12,438 bases of DNA from Actinomycetota bacterium (GCA_005788585.1 SYBY01000151.1:1-12438); one strand, 5' to 3'. Numbered from the stretch's first letter, positions 1 to 7,695 are shown. Notes: a model not told the origin generated them from the sequence alone. Numbers and translations are program-made.

Positions 1-105
1 CAGACCGCACACTTTCTCCACAGCTTCGACGCAGACCGCCGCCGACGCGCGACGGGCGCGCGCGTAGCGTGCCGCCCTACCGCTCCAGAGAAAGGCTCCC
101 ACCTC

Positions 106-1188
<1,083 letters not shown>

Positions 1189-1197
1189 CGCGCGTCC

Positions 1198-1692
1198 GTG
1201 CTGGAGCCCGCCGACCGCGTGCTGTCGCGTGAGGTCAGCGCACAACGTGCGCTGGACCTCGCGTACCGCTATCTCGGCCGCCGTGACCGCACGGTGGTCG
1301 AGATGCGCCGGCATCTTGAGGGCAAGCGCGTCGAACCGGACCTGATCGACGACACGGTCGCCGAACTGCTCGAGCAGGGCTACCTCGACGACGCGCGCTA
1401 TGCGCAGCGGTTCGCCGAAGACCGTCGGACCCTCGATGCGTGGGGCGTGGAGCGGATCGAGCAGCGGCTCATCGCCGTGGGCGTCGACCGCGCAGACATC
1501 GCCGCGGCGCTGGCGGCGCAGCCGGCCGAGGCCGAGCTCGACGCGGCGGTGGCCCTGCTGCGCCGCAAGCTGCGCGAGCCGCCGTCCGACGATCGGTCGC
1601 GCGAGAAGGCGCTCGGCATGCTCGTCCGCAAGGGCTACGAGCTGGACGTGGCGTACGACGCGGTGCGGGCAATCGAACGCGGAGAGGCCTGA
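1198..1692 (+). CDS. recX: RecX, regulatory protein of RecA
   Basis: RecX binds RecA filaments and modulates, usually limits, their growth. The 164-residue protein is the expected size and almost wholly helical. The family hallmark is [16 protein letters not shown] (61-76), followed by a second repeat with [10 protein letters not shown] (82-91) and a third near the C-terminus ([11 protein letters not shown], 137-147). It sits 9 bases after recA, the standard recA-recX arrangement. The GTG at 1198 has no clear Shine-Dalgarno. An alternative GTG at 1219 has GGAG about 12 bases upstream and would remove seven residues, so the exact start is uncertain. Weak initiation would fit RecX being made at much lower levels than RecA, but that is inference. 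The family call rests on the hallmark motif and position. Confidence 0.93.
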   Translation: MLEPADRVLSREVSAQRALDLAYRYLGRRDRTVVEMRRHLEGKRVEPDLIDDTVAELLEQGYLDDARYAQRFAEDRRTLDAWGVERIEQRLIAVGVDRADIAAALAAQPAEAELDAAVALLRRKLREPPSDDRSREKALGMLVRKGYELDVAYDAVRAIERGEA

Positions 1693-1714
1693 GTCGCACC
1701 GGACGTTTGCCCGG

Positions 1715-1743
1715 TTGTGAACGCCGCCGTTCGCGCCTATCAT
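1715..1743 (+). promoter_or_regulatory. Candidate sigma70-type promoter upstream of rny
   Basis: TTGTGA (1715-1720) and TATCAT (1738-1743) are separated by exactly 17 bases. This is 4/6 and 5/6 identity to the -35 and -10 consensus, in a surrounding rich in G+C. Transcription would start near 1750, giving a leader of about 245 bases before the rny ATG. An inverted repeat GAACG-N4-CGTTC (1719-1732) overlaps the -35 and the spacer and could be an operator. No experimental support is available. Confidence 0.5.
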
Positions 1744-1814
1744 CGGACGGGTTGGACCGAGCCCCGCGACGGGCCCTGAATTCGCAGCTAATCACCAGTT
1801 TCCCGACGTCCTTG

Positions 1815-1907
1815 ATGCGTCAGTTCCCCGAACCGAACGAGATCACCCAGCAGCAGCCCGAGGAGGCGTTCGGCCGCACATCGGCGGCCATGGCATCGAG
1901 TACGTGA
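1815..1907 (+). CDS. Possible 30-residue small ORF in the rny leader
   Basis: An ATG at 1815 opens a 30-codon frame ending at TGA 1905-1907, inside the 302-bp gap between recX and rny and downstream of the candidate promoter at 1715-1743. Third codon positions are G or C in 25 of 30 codons, like the true genes here. The peptide begins MRQFPEPNEITQQQPEEAFG, is acidic and has three consecutive Gln residues. It has no membrane segment or motif I recognise. There is no obvious Shine-Dalgarno before the ATG, which weakens the case. It could be a leader peptide affecting rny expression, an independent small protein, or a chance open frame in GC-rich DNA. Confidence 0.3.
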   Translation: MRQFPEPNEITQQQPEEAFGRTSAAMASST

Positions 1908-1952
1908 ACGTCCGCGTGCGCGCGCTCCGACGCCGTCGCACGCAACCGTCGC

Positions 1953-1966
1953 TAGGACCGGTCCTA
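1953..1966. promoter_or_regulatory. Perfect 14-bp palindrome ahead of rny, candidate operator
   Basis: TAGGACCGGTCCTA is an uninterrupted palindrome ending 14 bases before the rny Shine-Dalgarno (GGAGAGG, 1981-1987) and 28 bases before its ATG. Loopless symmetry suits a dimeric DNA-binding protein better than an RNA hairpin. It contains TAG and CTA, which are uncommon in this G+C context. Its regulator, if any, is unknown. Confidence 0.4.
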
Positions 1967-1994
1967 TCCGCAGTCCCAACGGAGAGGAACGGCA

Positions 1995-3413
1995 ATGGAG
2001 ATCGTAGGCGCGGCGGCCATCCTCGCGGTGGCGCTCATCGTCGTCAGCGTGCTCGTCGCACGAGGACGGCGGTCGCATGCGCCTGCGAGCACCGAGGCGA
2101 TCCGCGACGTCGAGCAGGCGGTGCGCGATCGCGAGCAGCGCGTGGGGGAGGTCGAGGAGCGGATCCGCGAGCGCGCGGCCGAACTCGACCGCCGTGCCCG
2201 GGAGCTGGACGAGCAGACCCGCGCGCTGGAGGCCGAGCGCGACCAGCTCGCGCGCCGGCGGCGCGAACACGAGGAGGCGCTCGAGCAGATCTCAGGACTC
2301 AGCGTCGCGCAGGCGCGTGACCGGCTTGTCCGCGAAGCCGAGGACCAGGCACGGCACGACGCGGCCCGGCGCTTGCGCGGCATCGAGGAGGAGACCAAGC
2401 GCGCGGCCGACCAGCGCGTGCGCTCGATCCTGTCCGTCGCGATGCAGCGTCTCGCCGCCAGCCACGCCGTGGAGACCACGGTCAGCGTCGTCGAGCTGCC
2501 CAGCGATGACATGAAGGGCCGGATCATCGGCCGCGAGGGACGGAACATCCGTGCGCTCGAGAACCTCACGGGCGTCGACTTCATCATCGACGACACGCCG
2601 AATGCTGTCGTCCTGTCCGCCTTCGACGGCGTGCGCCGCGAGATCGCGCGCATGACCCTGGAGCGCCTGCTCCAGGATGGCCGAATCCACCCCGCCAAGA
2701 TCGAGGAGACGTACTTCCAGGCGAAGTCGGACCTCGACAAGCACATCCTCGAGGCGGGAGAGGAGGCGGCGCTCGCCGCCAACGTCCAGGGGCTCGACCC
2801 GGAGCTGACGAAGACCCTCGGGCGGCTGAAGTTCCGCACGAGCTACGGACAGAACGTGCTCGCCCACTCGGTCGAGTGCGCGAACCTGGCGGCGCTGATG
2901 GCCGACGAGTTGGGCGCGAGCGCACGTACCGCCCGCCGCGCCGCGCTGCTGCACGACATCGGCAAGGCCGTCTCCCACGAGGTGGAGGGACCACACGCCC
3001 TGGTCGGCGGGGACATGGCTCGCCGTCACGGCGAGAGTGAATCGGTCGCGCACGCGATGGAGGCCCACCACAACGAGGTCGAGCCGCAGACCGTCGAGGC
3101 CGTCATCGTCCAGACCGCCGATGCGCTGAGCGGCGCCCGCCCCGGAGCGCGGGGGGAGTCGCTCGAGCACTACGTCAAGCGCCTGCGCGAACTCGAGCAG
3201 CTCGCGCAGAAGCATGAGGGCGTCGACAAGGTCTACGCGATGCAGGCGGGCCGCGAGATCCGCGTCATCGTGGCGCCCGATGCCGTCGACGACGACCGCG
3301 CGCTCGCGCTCGCGCGTGAGATCGCCCGGGAGATCGAGCAGGACATGGAGTACCCCGGCCAGATCAAGGTCACGGTCATCCGGGAGTCCCGCGCCGTGGA
3401 GTACGCCCGCTGA
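1995..3413 (+). CDS. rny: Ribonuclease Y (membrane-anchored endoribonuclease)
   Basis: RNase Y is a membrane-tethered endoribonuclease that initiates mRNA decay. The 472-residue protein shows the full domain order. An N-terminal transmembrane helix (about 3-22, IVGAAAILAVALIVVSVL) is followed by a long charged coiled coil rich in Arg and Glu (about 33-150). A KH RNA-binding domain follows, with GRIIGREGRNIRALE (175-189). The HD hydrolase domain (about 285-380) has AHSVE (290-294), ALLHDIGKA (317-325), AHHNE (357-361) and VQTADALSGARPGARGES (372-389). Typical RNase Y is about 510-520 residues, so the coiled coil is somewhat shorter here. The ATG at 1995 has a strong GGAGAGG 7 bases upstream. 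It follows recA-recX but has its own long leader with a candidate promoter and palindrome, so independent control is likely. Confidence 0.97.
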   Translation: MEIVGAAAILAVALIVVSVLVARGRRSHAPASTEAIRDVEQAVRDREQRVGEVEERIRERAAELDRRARELDEQTRALEAERDQLARRRREHEEALEQISGLSVAQARDRLVREAEDQARHDAARRLRGIEEETKRAADQRVRSILSVAMQRLAASHAVETTVSVVELPSDDMKGRIIGREGRNIRALENLTGVDFIIDDTPNAVVLSAFDGVRREIARMTLERLLQDGRIHPAKIEETYFQAKSDLDKHILEAGEEAALAANVQGLDPELTKTLGRLKFRTSYGQNVLAHSVECANLAALMADELGASARTARRAALLHDIGKAVSHEVEGPHALVGGDMARRHGESESVAHAMEAHHNEVEPQTVEAVIVQTADALSGARPGARGESLEHYVKRLRELEQLAQKHEGVDKVYAMQAGREIRVIVAPDAVDDDRALALAREIAREIEQDMEYPGQIKVTVIRESRAVEYAR

Positions 3414-3477
3414 CGCTCTCAGTCAACGCCCAGCGATCCGGAAGGGCGCCTTAACCGCTTGGGCCGAAGGTCTCGTC

Positions 3478-3861
3478 ATGACCTCTCAGACGACACCCAC
3501 ACCGGCCGCCGAGGACAAGCCCGCCTGGCAGCGGTACCTCCCGGCTGGAGCGGCCGCGACTGTCGCGGTCGCCGCCATCATCGGCATCCAGGCCGCCGCG
3601 TCGGACGGCAGCAGTACGCAGAACGTCGGGCCGGGACAGGGCGGCCCCCCGAGCCAGGCCCAGCAGCAGGCGCCGGGGACCTCTGACGGCTCGCAGCAGC
3701 AGGTCCCGCCGTGGGACCAGAACGGCAGCGGGACCCCGCCCACGCCCCTCGGCATGGACGGCCAGGCAGCGCCCGGGGCCACGCAGGGGCAGCAGGCGAT
3801 CCCGGACCAGGGCCAGACGCAGGACCAGGGGCTGGCCTCGCCGCGGACGAACGTCTCGTGA
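3478..3861 (+). CDS. Small Gln/Pro/Gly-rich single-pass membrane protein
   Basis: I do not recognise this 127-residue protein. Residues 1-20 are a polar N-terminus with Lys14 and Arg19. Residues about 21-41 form one hydrophobic Ala/Val/Ile segment. The remaining 85 residues are low complexity, rich in Gln, Pro, Gly, Ser and Asp, with QQQ repeats and no Cys. The positive-inside rule predicts a cytoplasmic N-terminus and an extracytoplasmic tail. The ATG at 3478 has GAAGG 7 bases upstream. Its stop codon overlaps the GTG start of the downstream ApbE gene (GTGA, 3858-3861), so the two are probably co-translated and functionally linked. A stretch DGQAAPGAT (94-102) only vaguely recalls the flavinylation motif Dxx(S/T)GA(T/S), with two extra residues and Pro for Ser/Thr, so I do not claim it is an FMN acceptor. 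That it is a real gene is fairly sure; its function is unknown. Confidence 0.8.
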   Translation: MTSQTTPTPAAEDKPAWQRYLPAGAAATVAVAAIIGIQAAASDGSSTQNVGPGQGGPPSQAQQQAPGTSDGSQQQVPPWDQNGSGTPPTPLGMDGQAAPGATQGQQAIPDQGQTQDQGLASPRTNVS

Positions 3862-4832
3862 GCGCGTTGGACGTCCGCTTCCCGGCGATGGGGACCCAGA
3901 TGCGGGTGGCCGCGGACGGCGGTCATCCCGCGCTCGAGCACCGCGTCCGCGGCGCACGGGCGGAACTCGAGCACACCGACGAGCAGCTCACGCGCTTTGA
4001 CCCCGACAGCGCCCTCTCGCGCCTGAACGCCGCCGAGCAGCGCACGGTCGAGGCCGGCCCGCTCCTGCGCGACCACGTGCGGGCGGCGCTGTGGGCCGCC
4101 GATCGGTCGGTCGGGCTGATCGACCCCACGATGCTGGACGCGATCGAGGACGCCGGGTATCGCCTGTCGCGTGTCGGCGCGCCCGCACCCGATCTCGACG
4201 CTGCCCTCGCCGCCGCACCGCCCCGCACGAAGGCCGGGCCGGCGAGCCGCGCGCGCTGGCGGGAGATCAGCGTCGACGACGACGCGGCGACGATCACCCG
4301 CCCGGCCGGCGTGCGACTGGACCTCGGCGGCACCGCGAAGGGGCGCGCGGCCGATCGTGCCCTGCGCTTCCTCGCGGGAGCGCGCCACGCGATCGTCGAC
4401 TGTGGCGGCGACCTCGCCCTGGGCGGAACGTCCGGCCGGCCGCATGCGGTCCTCGTCGATCACCCGCGGACGGGCGAGACGGTCGCGACGCTGCGCGTGA
4501 CCCAGGGCGGCGTCGCGACCTCCGGGATGACGAGGCGGGCATGGCTGCGCGATGACGAGGGCTGGGCTCATCACCTGCTCGACCCGTCGACGGGCGAGCC
4601 GTGCTGGTCGGGCCTGCTGAGCGCGACGGCCGTGGGCGGGACCGCGCTGGAGGCCGAGGTGCTGGCCAAGATGGCGTTCCTCCGCGGGGCTGAGGGCGCC
4701 CGGCGTCTGCTGCGCCGGCGGGGCGGGGTCATCGTCCATGAGGACGGCGACGTCGAGGTCGTGTCCAGCGCCCCGGCGCACACGCTGCGCGTCCGCCGCA
4801 CGCCGCGCGACCGCTGGGTCGTCGCGCGCTGA
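3858..4832 (+). CDS. apbE: ApbE-family FAD:protein FMN transferase
   Basis: ApbE enzymes move FMN from FAD onto Thr/Ser of target flavoproteins in an Mg-dependent reaction. From the GTG at 3858 the protein is 324 residues. Family motifs are FPAMGTQ (8-14), TRFDPDSALSRLN (45-57), IDPTMLDAIEDAGY (88-101), RLDLGGTAKGRAADRAL (153-169), HAIVDCGGDLALGG (177-190), GGVATSGMTRR (217-227) and HHLLDPSTGEP (238-248). The usual metal-binding A-D-x-x-x-T segment is here ALEAEVLAK, placing Glu267 and Lys271 at the Asp and Thr positions. I believe related variants occur in other actinobacteria. No signal peptide or lipobox is visible, so the enzyme should be cytoplasmic, unlike many ApbE proteins. The start is chosen because it overlaps the previous stop (GTGA) and immediately precedes the conserved FPAMGT. 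No FMN-binding target domain or ferric-reductase gene is in the window. Confidence 0.9.
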   Translation: MSALDVRFPAMGTQMRVAADGGHPALEHRVRGARAELEHTDEQLTRFDPDSALSRLNAAEQRTVEAGPLLRDHVRAALWAADRSVGLIDPTMLDAIEDAGYRLSRVGAPAPDLDAALAAAPPRTKAGPASRARWREISVDDDAATITRPAGVRLDLGGTAKGRAADRALRFLAGARHAIVDCGGDLALGGTSGRPHAVLVDHPRTGETVATLRVTQGGVATSGMTRRAWLRDDEGWAHHLLDPSTGEPCWSGLLSATAVGGTALEAEVLAKMAFLRGAEGARRLLRRRGGVIVHEDGDVEVVSSAPAHTLRVRRTPRDRWVVAR

Positions 4833-4871
4833 CCGCCGGGACCCAGGATCGGGACGGCAGGGGCGCAGCGG

Positions 4872-4877
4872 TACCCT
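4872..4877 (+). promoter_or_regulatory. Candidate -10 element of a leaderless miaB promoter
   Basis: TACCCT fits the actinobacterial -10 pattern TANNNT and ends 8 bases before the miaB ATG, which has no Shine-Dalgarno. Transcription starting at or within a base or two of the ATG would give a leaderless mRNA, common in high-GC actinobacteria. No good -35 hexamer is visible upstream. Confidence 0.4.
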
Positions 4878-4885
4878 GGTCGCCC

Positions 4886-6226
4886 ATGCCGGACCGCAAG
4901 CGCTACCACATCACCACGTTCGGCTGCCAGATGAACGAGCACGACTCCGAGCGCATGAAGGGCATGCTCGAGACGCTCGGCTACGACGAGGCGCCCGCGC
5001 GCGACGAGGCCGACCTCATCCTCTTCAACACGTGCTCGATCCGTGAGTCGGCGGACTCGAAGTTCGTCGCGCACCTGGGGGAGGCCAAGCGCCTGAAGTC
5101 CGAGGACCCGACGCGGGTGGTCGGCGTCGGCGGCTGCTGGGCCCAGTCGGTCAAGGACGAGGTGTTCGCCCGGTTCCCGTTCGTGGACGTCGCCTTCGGT
5201 CCCGGGCAGGTCCACAAGCTCGCCGAGTTTCTGACGTCGGACGCGATCACGGCGCAGGGGTTCTTCGAGTTCGAGGGCTTCCCCGGCCACCTGCCGACCA
5301 AGCGCGAGCGTGAGTTCCAGGCGTGGGTGCAGATCCAGGTGGGCTGCAACTGCGCGTGCTCGTACTGCATCGTGCCGTCCACCCGCGGGCGCGAGGCCAG
5401 CCGGCCGTTCGACGAGCTGGTCGCCGAGGTGCGCGGCCTGGTCGACGACGGGGTCCGCGAGGTGACGCTGCTCGGCCAGACGGTCAACAGCTACGGGCGG
5501 GATCTCCGCGGCGACGACGGGCGGCCCCGCAGCTTCAGCGAGCTGCTGCGTGCGCTGGACGGGATCGACGGCCTCCAGCGCATCCGGTACACCAGCCCGC
5601 ACCCGAAGGACCTGCGCGAGGATGTCGTCCGCTGCCACGCCGAGCTGCCGTCGGTCTGCCAGCACATCCATCTGCCGCTCCAGAGCGGGTCGACGCCGAT
5701 CCTCAAGGCCATGCGCCGCACGTACTCACGCGAGCGCTACCTCGATCGCGTCGCCATGATCCGCGAGCAGGTGCCGGACGTGGCGCTCACGACCGACGTC
5801 ATCGTCGGGTTCCCGGGGGAGACCGAGGAGGATTTCGAGCAGACGCTTTCGCTCTGCGAGGAGGTCGGCTACGACGCGGCGTTCACGTTCCTGTTCTCGC
5901 CGCGGCGCGGCACGACGGCCGCGGAGCTCACCGAGGGCCTGGTCCCGCATCCGGTGAAGGTCGAACGCCTCGAGCGTCTGGTCGAGGTCATCCAGCGGCG
6001 CGCGCACGAGCGTGCGCAGCGGTTCGTGGGGCGGACCGTCGAGGTGCTGGTCGAGGGGCCGTCGCGCAACGACCCGTCGCGGCTGCGCGGCCGTTCGTCG
6101 CACAACAAGGTCGTGAACTTCGGCGGGCTGGCCGAGCCGGGGGAGATCGTCCCGGTCGAGATCGTGTCGGCCACGAGCCAGACCCTCGCGGGCGAGATGT
6201 CGCTCGTCGCGCGCCTCACCGTCTGA
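4886..6226 (+). CDS. miaB: MiaB, tRNA-2-methylthio-N6-dimethylallyladenosine synthase
   Basis: MiaB is a radical SAM methylthiotransferase with two [4Fe-4S] clusters that adds the ms2 group to i6A37 of tRNAs reading UNN codons. The 446-residue protein has an N-terminal MTTase domain whose three cluster ligands are visible: Cys14 in TTFGCQMNEHDSE, Cys50 in FNTCSIRESA and Cys84 in GGCWAQ. The radical SAM motif CNCACSYC supplies Cys154, Cys158 and Cys161. Further family motifs are LLGQTVNSYG, RIRYTSPHPKD, HIHLPLQSGS and TDVIVGFPGETEEDF. A C-terminal TRAM domain (about 376-440) is present. QMNEHDSE and CIVPSTRGRE are typical of MiaB rather than RimO or MtaB. Its substrate is made by MiaA, encoded 3.9 kb downstream; in relatives the two are usually closer. 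The start follows a TANNNT element at leaderless distance. Confidence 0.97.
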   Translation: MPDRKRYHITTFGCQMNEHDSERMKGMLETLGYDEAPARDEADLILFNTCSIRESADSKFVAHLGEAKRLKSEDPTRVVGVGGCWAQSVKDEVFARFPFVDVAFGPGQVHKLAEFLTSDAITAQGFFEFEGFPGHLPTKREREFQAWVQIQVGCNCACSYCIVPSTRGREASRPFDELVAEVRGLVDDGVREVTLLGQTVNSYGRDLRGDDGRPRSFSELLRALDGIDGLQRIRYTSPHPKDLREDVVRCHAELPSVCQHIHLPLQSGSTPILKAMRRTYSRERYLDRVAMIREQVPDVALTTDVIVGFPGETEEDFEQTLSLCEEVGYDAAFTFLFSPRRGTTAAELTEGLVPHPVKVERLERLVEVIQRRAHERAQRFVGRTVEVLVEGPSRNDPSRLRGRSSHNKVVNFGGLAEPGEIVPVEIVSATSQTLAGEMSLVARLTV

Positions 6227-6297
6227 CGAGTCCGGGAAGAAATCGGGAAGGCGCGGCGTCCATGGTGGTAGTCCCATCAATCCGACGGAGGCCCACC

Positions 6298-6591
6298 ATG
6301 CCCATCAGCCCCATCACGCTCCGCCCCGCGATGCCCGCCGACGCACCCGCCGTGCGCGAGCTCGCGACCCTCGACTGCCGTCCCGCCCTGCGTGGTCCTG
6401 TGCTGCTCGCCGAAGCGCGCGGGCGACCCATCGCGGCGATCGCGATCCGTGACGGCGCCGTCGTGACGGATCCGTTCCGTCGCACGGCGGCGGCGGTGGC
6501 GTTGCTGCGGACCCAGCGCGATCTGCTGCAGCCCGAAGACCGCACGACCCTTCGGCAGCGTCTGACGTACCCGCAGTTGCGCGTCGCGTGA
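6298..6591 (+). CDS. Short GNAT-like protein (hypothetical)
   Basis: This is a 97-residue protein with a clear start: ATG at 6298 with GGAGG 6 bases upstream. The opening ITLRPAMPADAPAVRELA (4-21) resembles the first strand and helix of GNAT acetyltransferases, and LLAEARGRPIAAIAIRDGAVVTDPFRRT (36-63) resembles the next strands. The protein then ends, so the acetyl-CoA-binding motif A (R/Q-x-x-G-x-G/A) and the C-terminal half of the fold are missing. It is unlikely to be an acetyltransferase on its own. As I recall, similar short proteins with a DPFR...ALLR segment are frequent in Thermoleophilia, so it is probably a stable small family rather than a decayed gene. It lies 71 bases after miaB and 28 bases before the radical SAM gene. 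Function unknown. Confidence 0.75.
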   Translation: MPISPITLRPAMPADAPAVRELATLDCRPALRGPVLLAEARGRPIAAIAIRDGAVVTDPFRRTAAAVALLRTQRDLLQPEDRTTLRQRLTYPQLRVA

Positions 6592-6606
6592 CGTCCTCCC
6601 GGCGTG

Positions 6607-6620
6607 CGAACATACGTTCG
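6607..6620. promoter_or_regulatory. SOS box (LexA-binding site)
   Basis: CGAACATACGTTCG matches the actinobacterial LexA operator consensus CGAAC-RNRY-GTTYG at every constrained base. It ends on the first base of the GTG start of the radical SAM gene, so LexA bound here would block its promoter. It is the only GAAC-N4-GTTC I found in the window. Confidence 0.75.
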
Positions 6621-7684
6621 TGCGCTGGGACCATCTGAACATCGAACATGACGAGGCGGCCACGCTGCCCGGCTACCGCGAGCCGGCGCACGTGCGCCGC
6701 TTCAACGTGCCCGAGGCGATGGACACGCGGTTCTACGAGGTCCGTGCGAAGTCGGTCCTCAACCGCGTGCCGGAGCGGTCACGGATGCCGTTTCGGTGGA
6801 CGATCAACCCATATCGGGGATGCAGTCATGCATGCACGTACTGCTTCGCTCGCCCCACTCACACGTTCCTCGGCTTCAACCCCGGCCGGGACTTCGAGCG
6901 CGAGATCGTCGTCAAGGTCAACGCCCCCGAGGTCGTACGCGCCGAACTCGGCCGCCCGCGGTGGGGGCGCGAGCACGTCGCAATGGGGACGAACACCGAT
7001 CCGTACCAGTGGGTCGAGTCCAAGTACCGGCTCATGCCCGAGATCTGGCAGGCGCTCGGTGACCGCGCGACACCGTCCTCGGTGCTGACCAAGTCGCCGC
7101 TGCTGCTGCGCGACGCCGACCTCATGGTCCGCGCGGCAGAACGTGCGCCGGTGTTCGCCGATCTCTCGATCCCGACCTGGGACGAACGAGCATGGCGGCA
7201 GACCGAGCCGCACACCCCGCATCCGCGGGCGCGGATGGAGGCCGTCGCCGAGCTGAACCGCCGCGGTATCCCGACCGGCGTCCTCGTGGCACCGCTGATG
7301 CCCGGCATCAACGATGCGCCCGCGCAGCTTGAGCCCCTGCTCGCTGCCGCGGCCGAGGCGGGGGCGGTGCAGATCGGTGGGATCGGGCTGCATCTGCGCG
7401 GCGAGACGCGCGACGTCTTCATGGACTGGCTGCGGTCCTGCCGGCCCGATCTCGTCGAGCACTATGAGGAGTTGTACGGCGCCGGGGACTACCTGCCGTC
7501 CTACGAGCGCCGGCGGCTGGCGCGGCTCATCCGGACGGCGTCCCGAGATCCCGCACCGGGCGCAGATGCGGTCGAGGGCACCGAGCGATTTCGGGCGATG
7601 AGGGCCGCGCGGCGCGGAGGCGGACCGCCGCGACCGTCACCACCGCGGGCAGGACGTGCGGTGGCGCAGGAGACGCTGTTCTGA
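6620..7684 (+). CDS. Rv2578c-family (SplB-like) radical SAM protein
   Basis: This is a 354-residue radical SAM protein related to spore photoproduct lyase. The [4Fe-4S] ligands Cys68, Cys72 and Cys75 lie in NPYRGCSHACTYCFARPTH (63-81), the signature of the family NCBI names after M. tuberculosis Rv2578c. GTNTDPYQ (123-130), ILTKSPLL-type and GLHLR motifs follow. The N-terminal MRW and C-terminal ETLF ending match my recollection of relatives and support the GTG at 6620, although no Shine-Dalgarno precedes it. The biochemical role of the family is not settled; resemblance to SplB suggests DNA lesion repair. A consensus SOS box at 6607-6620 overlaps the start, implying LexA control and a DNA-damage role. 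The last five residues, QETLF, resemble a beta-clamp-binding motif. It converges on the cupin gene with an 11-base gap. Confidence 0.9.
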   Translation: MRWDHLNIEHDEAATLPGYREPAHVRRFNVPEAMDTRFYEVRAKSVLNRVPERSRMPFRWTINPYRGCSHACTYCFARPTHTFLGFNPGRDFEREIVVKVNAPEVVRAELGRPRWGREHVAMGTNTDPYQWVESKYRLMPEIWQALGDRATPSSVLTKSPLLLRDADLMVRAAERAPVFADLSIPTWDERAWRQTEPHTPHPRARMEAVAELNRRGIPTGVLVAPLMPGINDAPAQLEPLLAAAAEAGAVQIGGIGLHLRGETRDVFMDWLRSCRPDLVEHYEELYGAGDYLPSYERRRLARLIRTASRDPAPGADAVEGTERFRAMRAARRGGGPPRPSPPRAGRAVAQETLF

Positions 7685-7695
7685 GGGCGCGGCCG

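Noticed and set aside
14..22. TTCTCCACA, an 8/9 match to a DnaA box upstream of recA
   Set aside because: A single isolated near-match, with no cluster, AT-rich region or dnaA/dnaN neighbour; most likely chance.
65..70. TAGCGT as a -10 element for recA
   Set aside because: No acceptable -35 at 16-18 bases and the window starts only 105 bases upstream of the gene; too weak to annotate.
1719..1732. GAACGCCGCCGTTC as a second SOS box
   Set aside because: The spacing between GAAC and GTTC is 6, not the 4 required by the LexA consensus.
1904..2320. Open frame beginning GTG at 1904 and overlapping rny
   Set aside because: It runs out of frame through the strongly conserved RNase Y gene and encodes an Arg-rich low-complexity product.
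1964..2839. Minus-strand open frame opposite rny
   Set aside because: Ser/Arg-rich antisense shadow of the RNase Y coding sequence in GC-rich DNA.
3442..3452. AAGG-GCG-CCTT hairpin after rny as a terminator
   Set aside because: Only four pairs and no U-tract; not convincing.
3757..3783. DGQAAPGAT in the small membrane protein as an ApbE flavinylation site
   Set aside because: Two extra residues and Pro in place of Ser/Thr compared with Dxx(S/T)GA(T/S), no FMN-binding fold, and opposite predicted topology to the signal-less ApbE.
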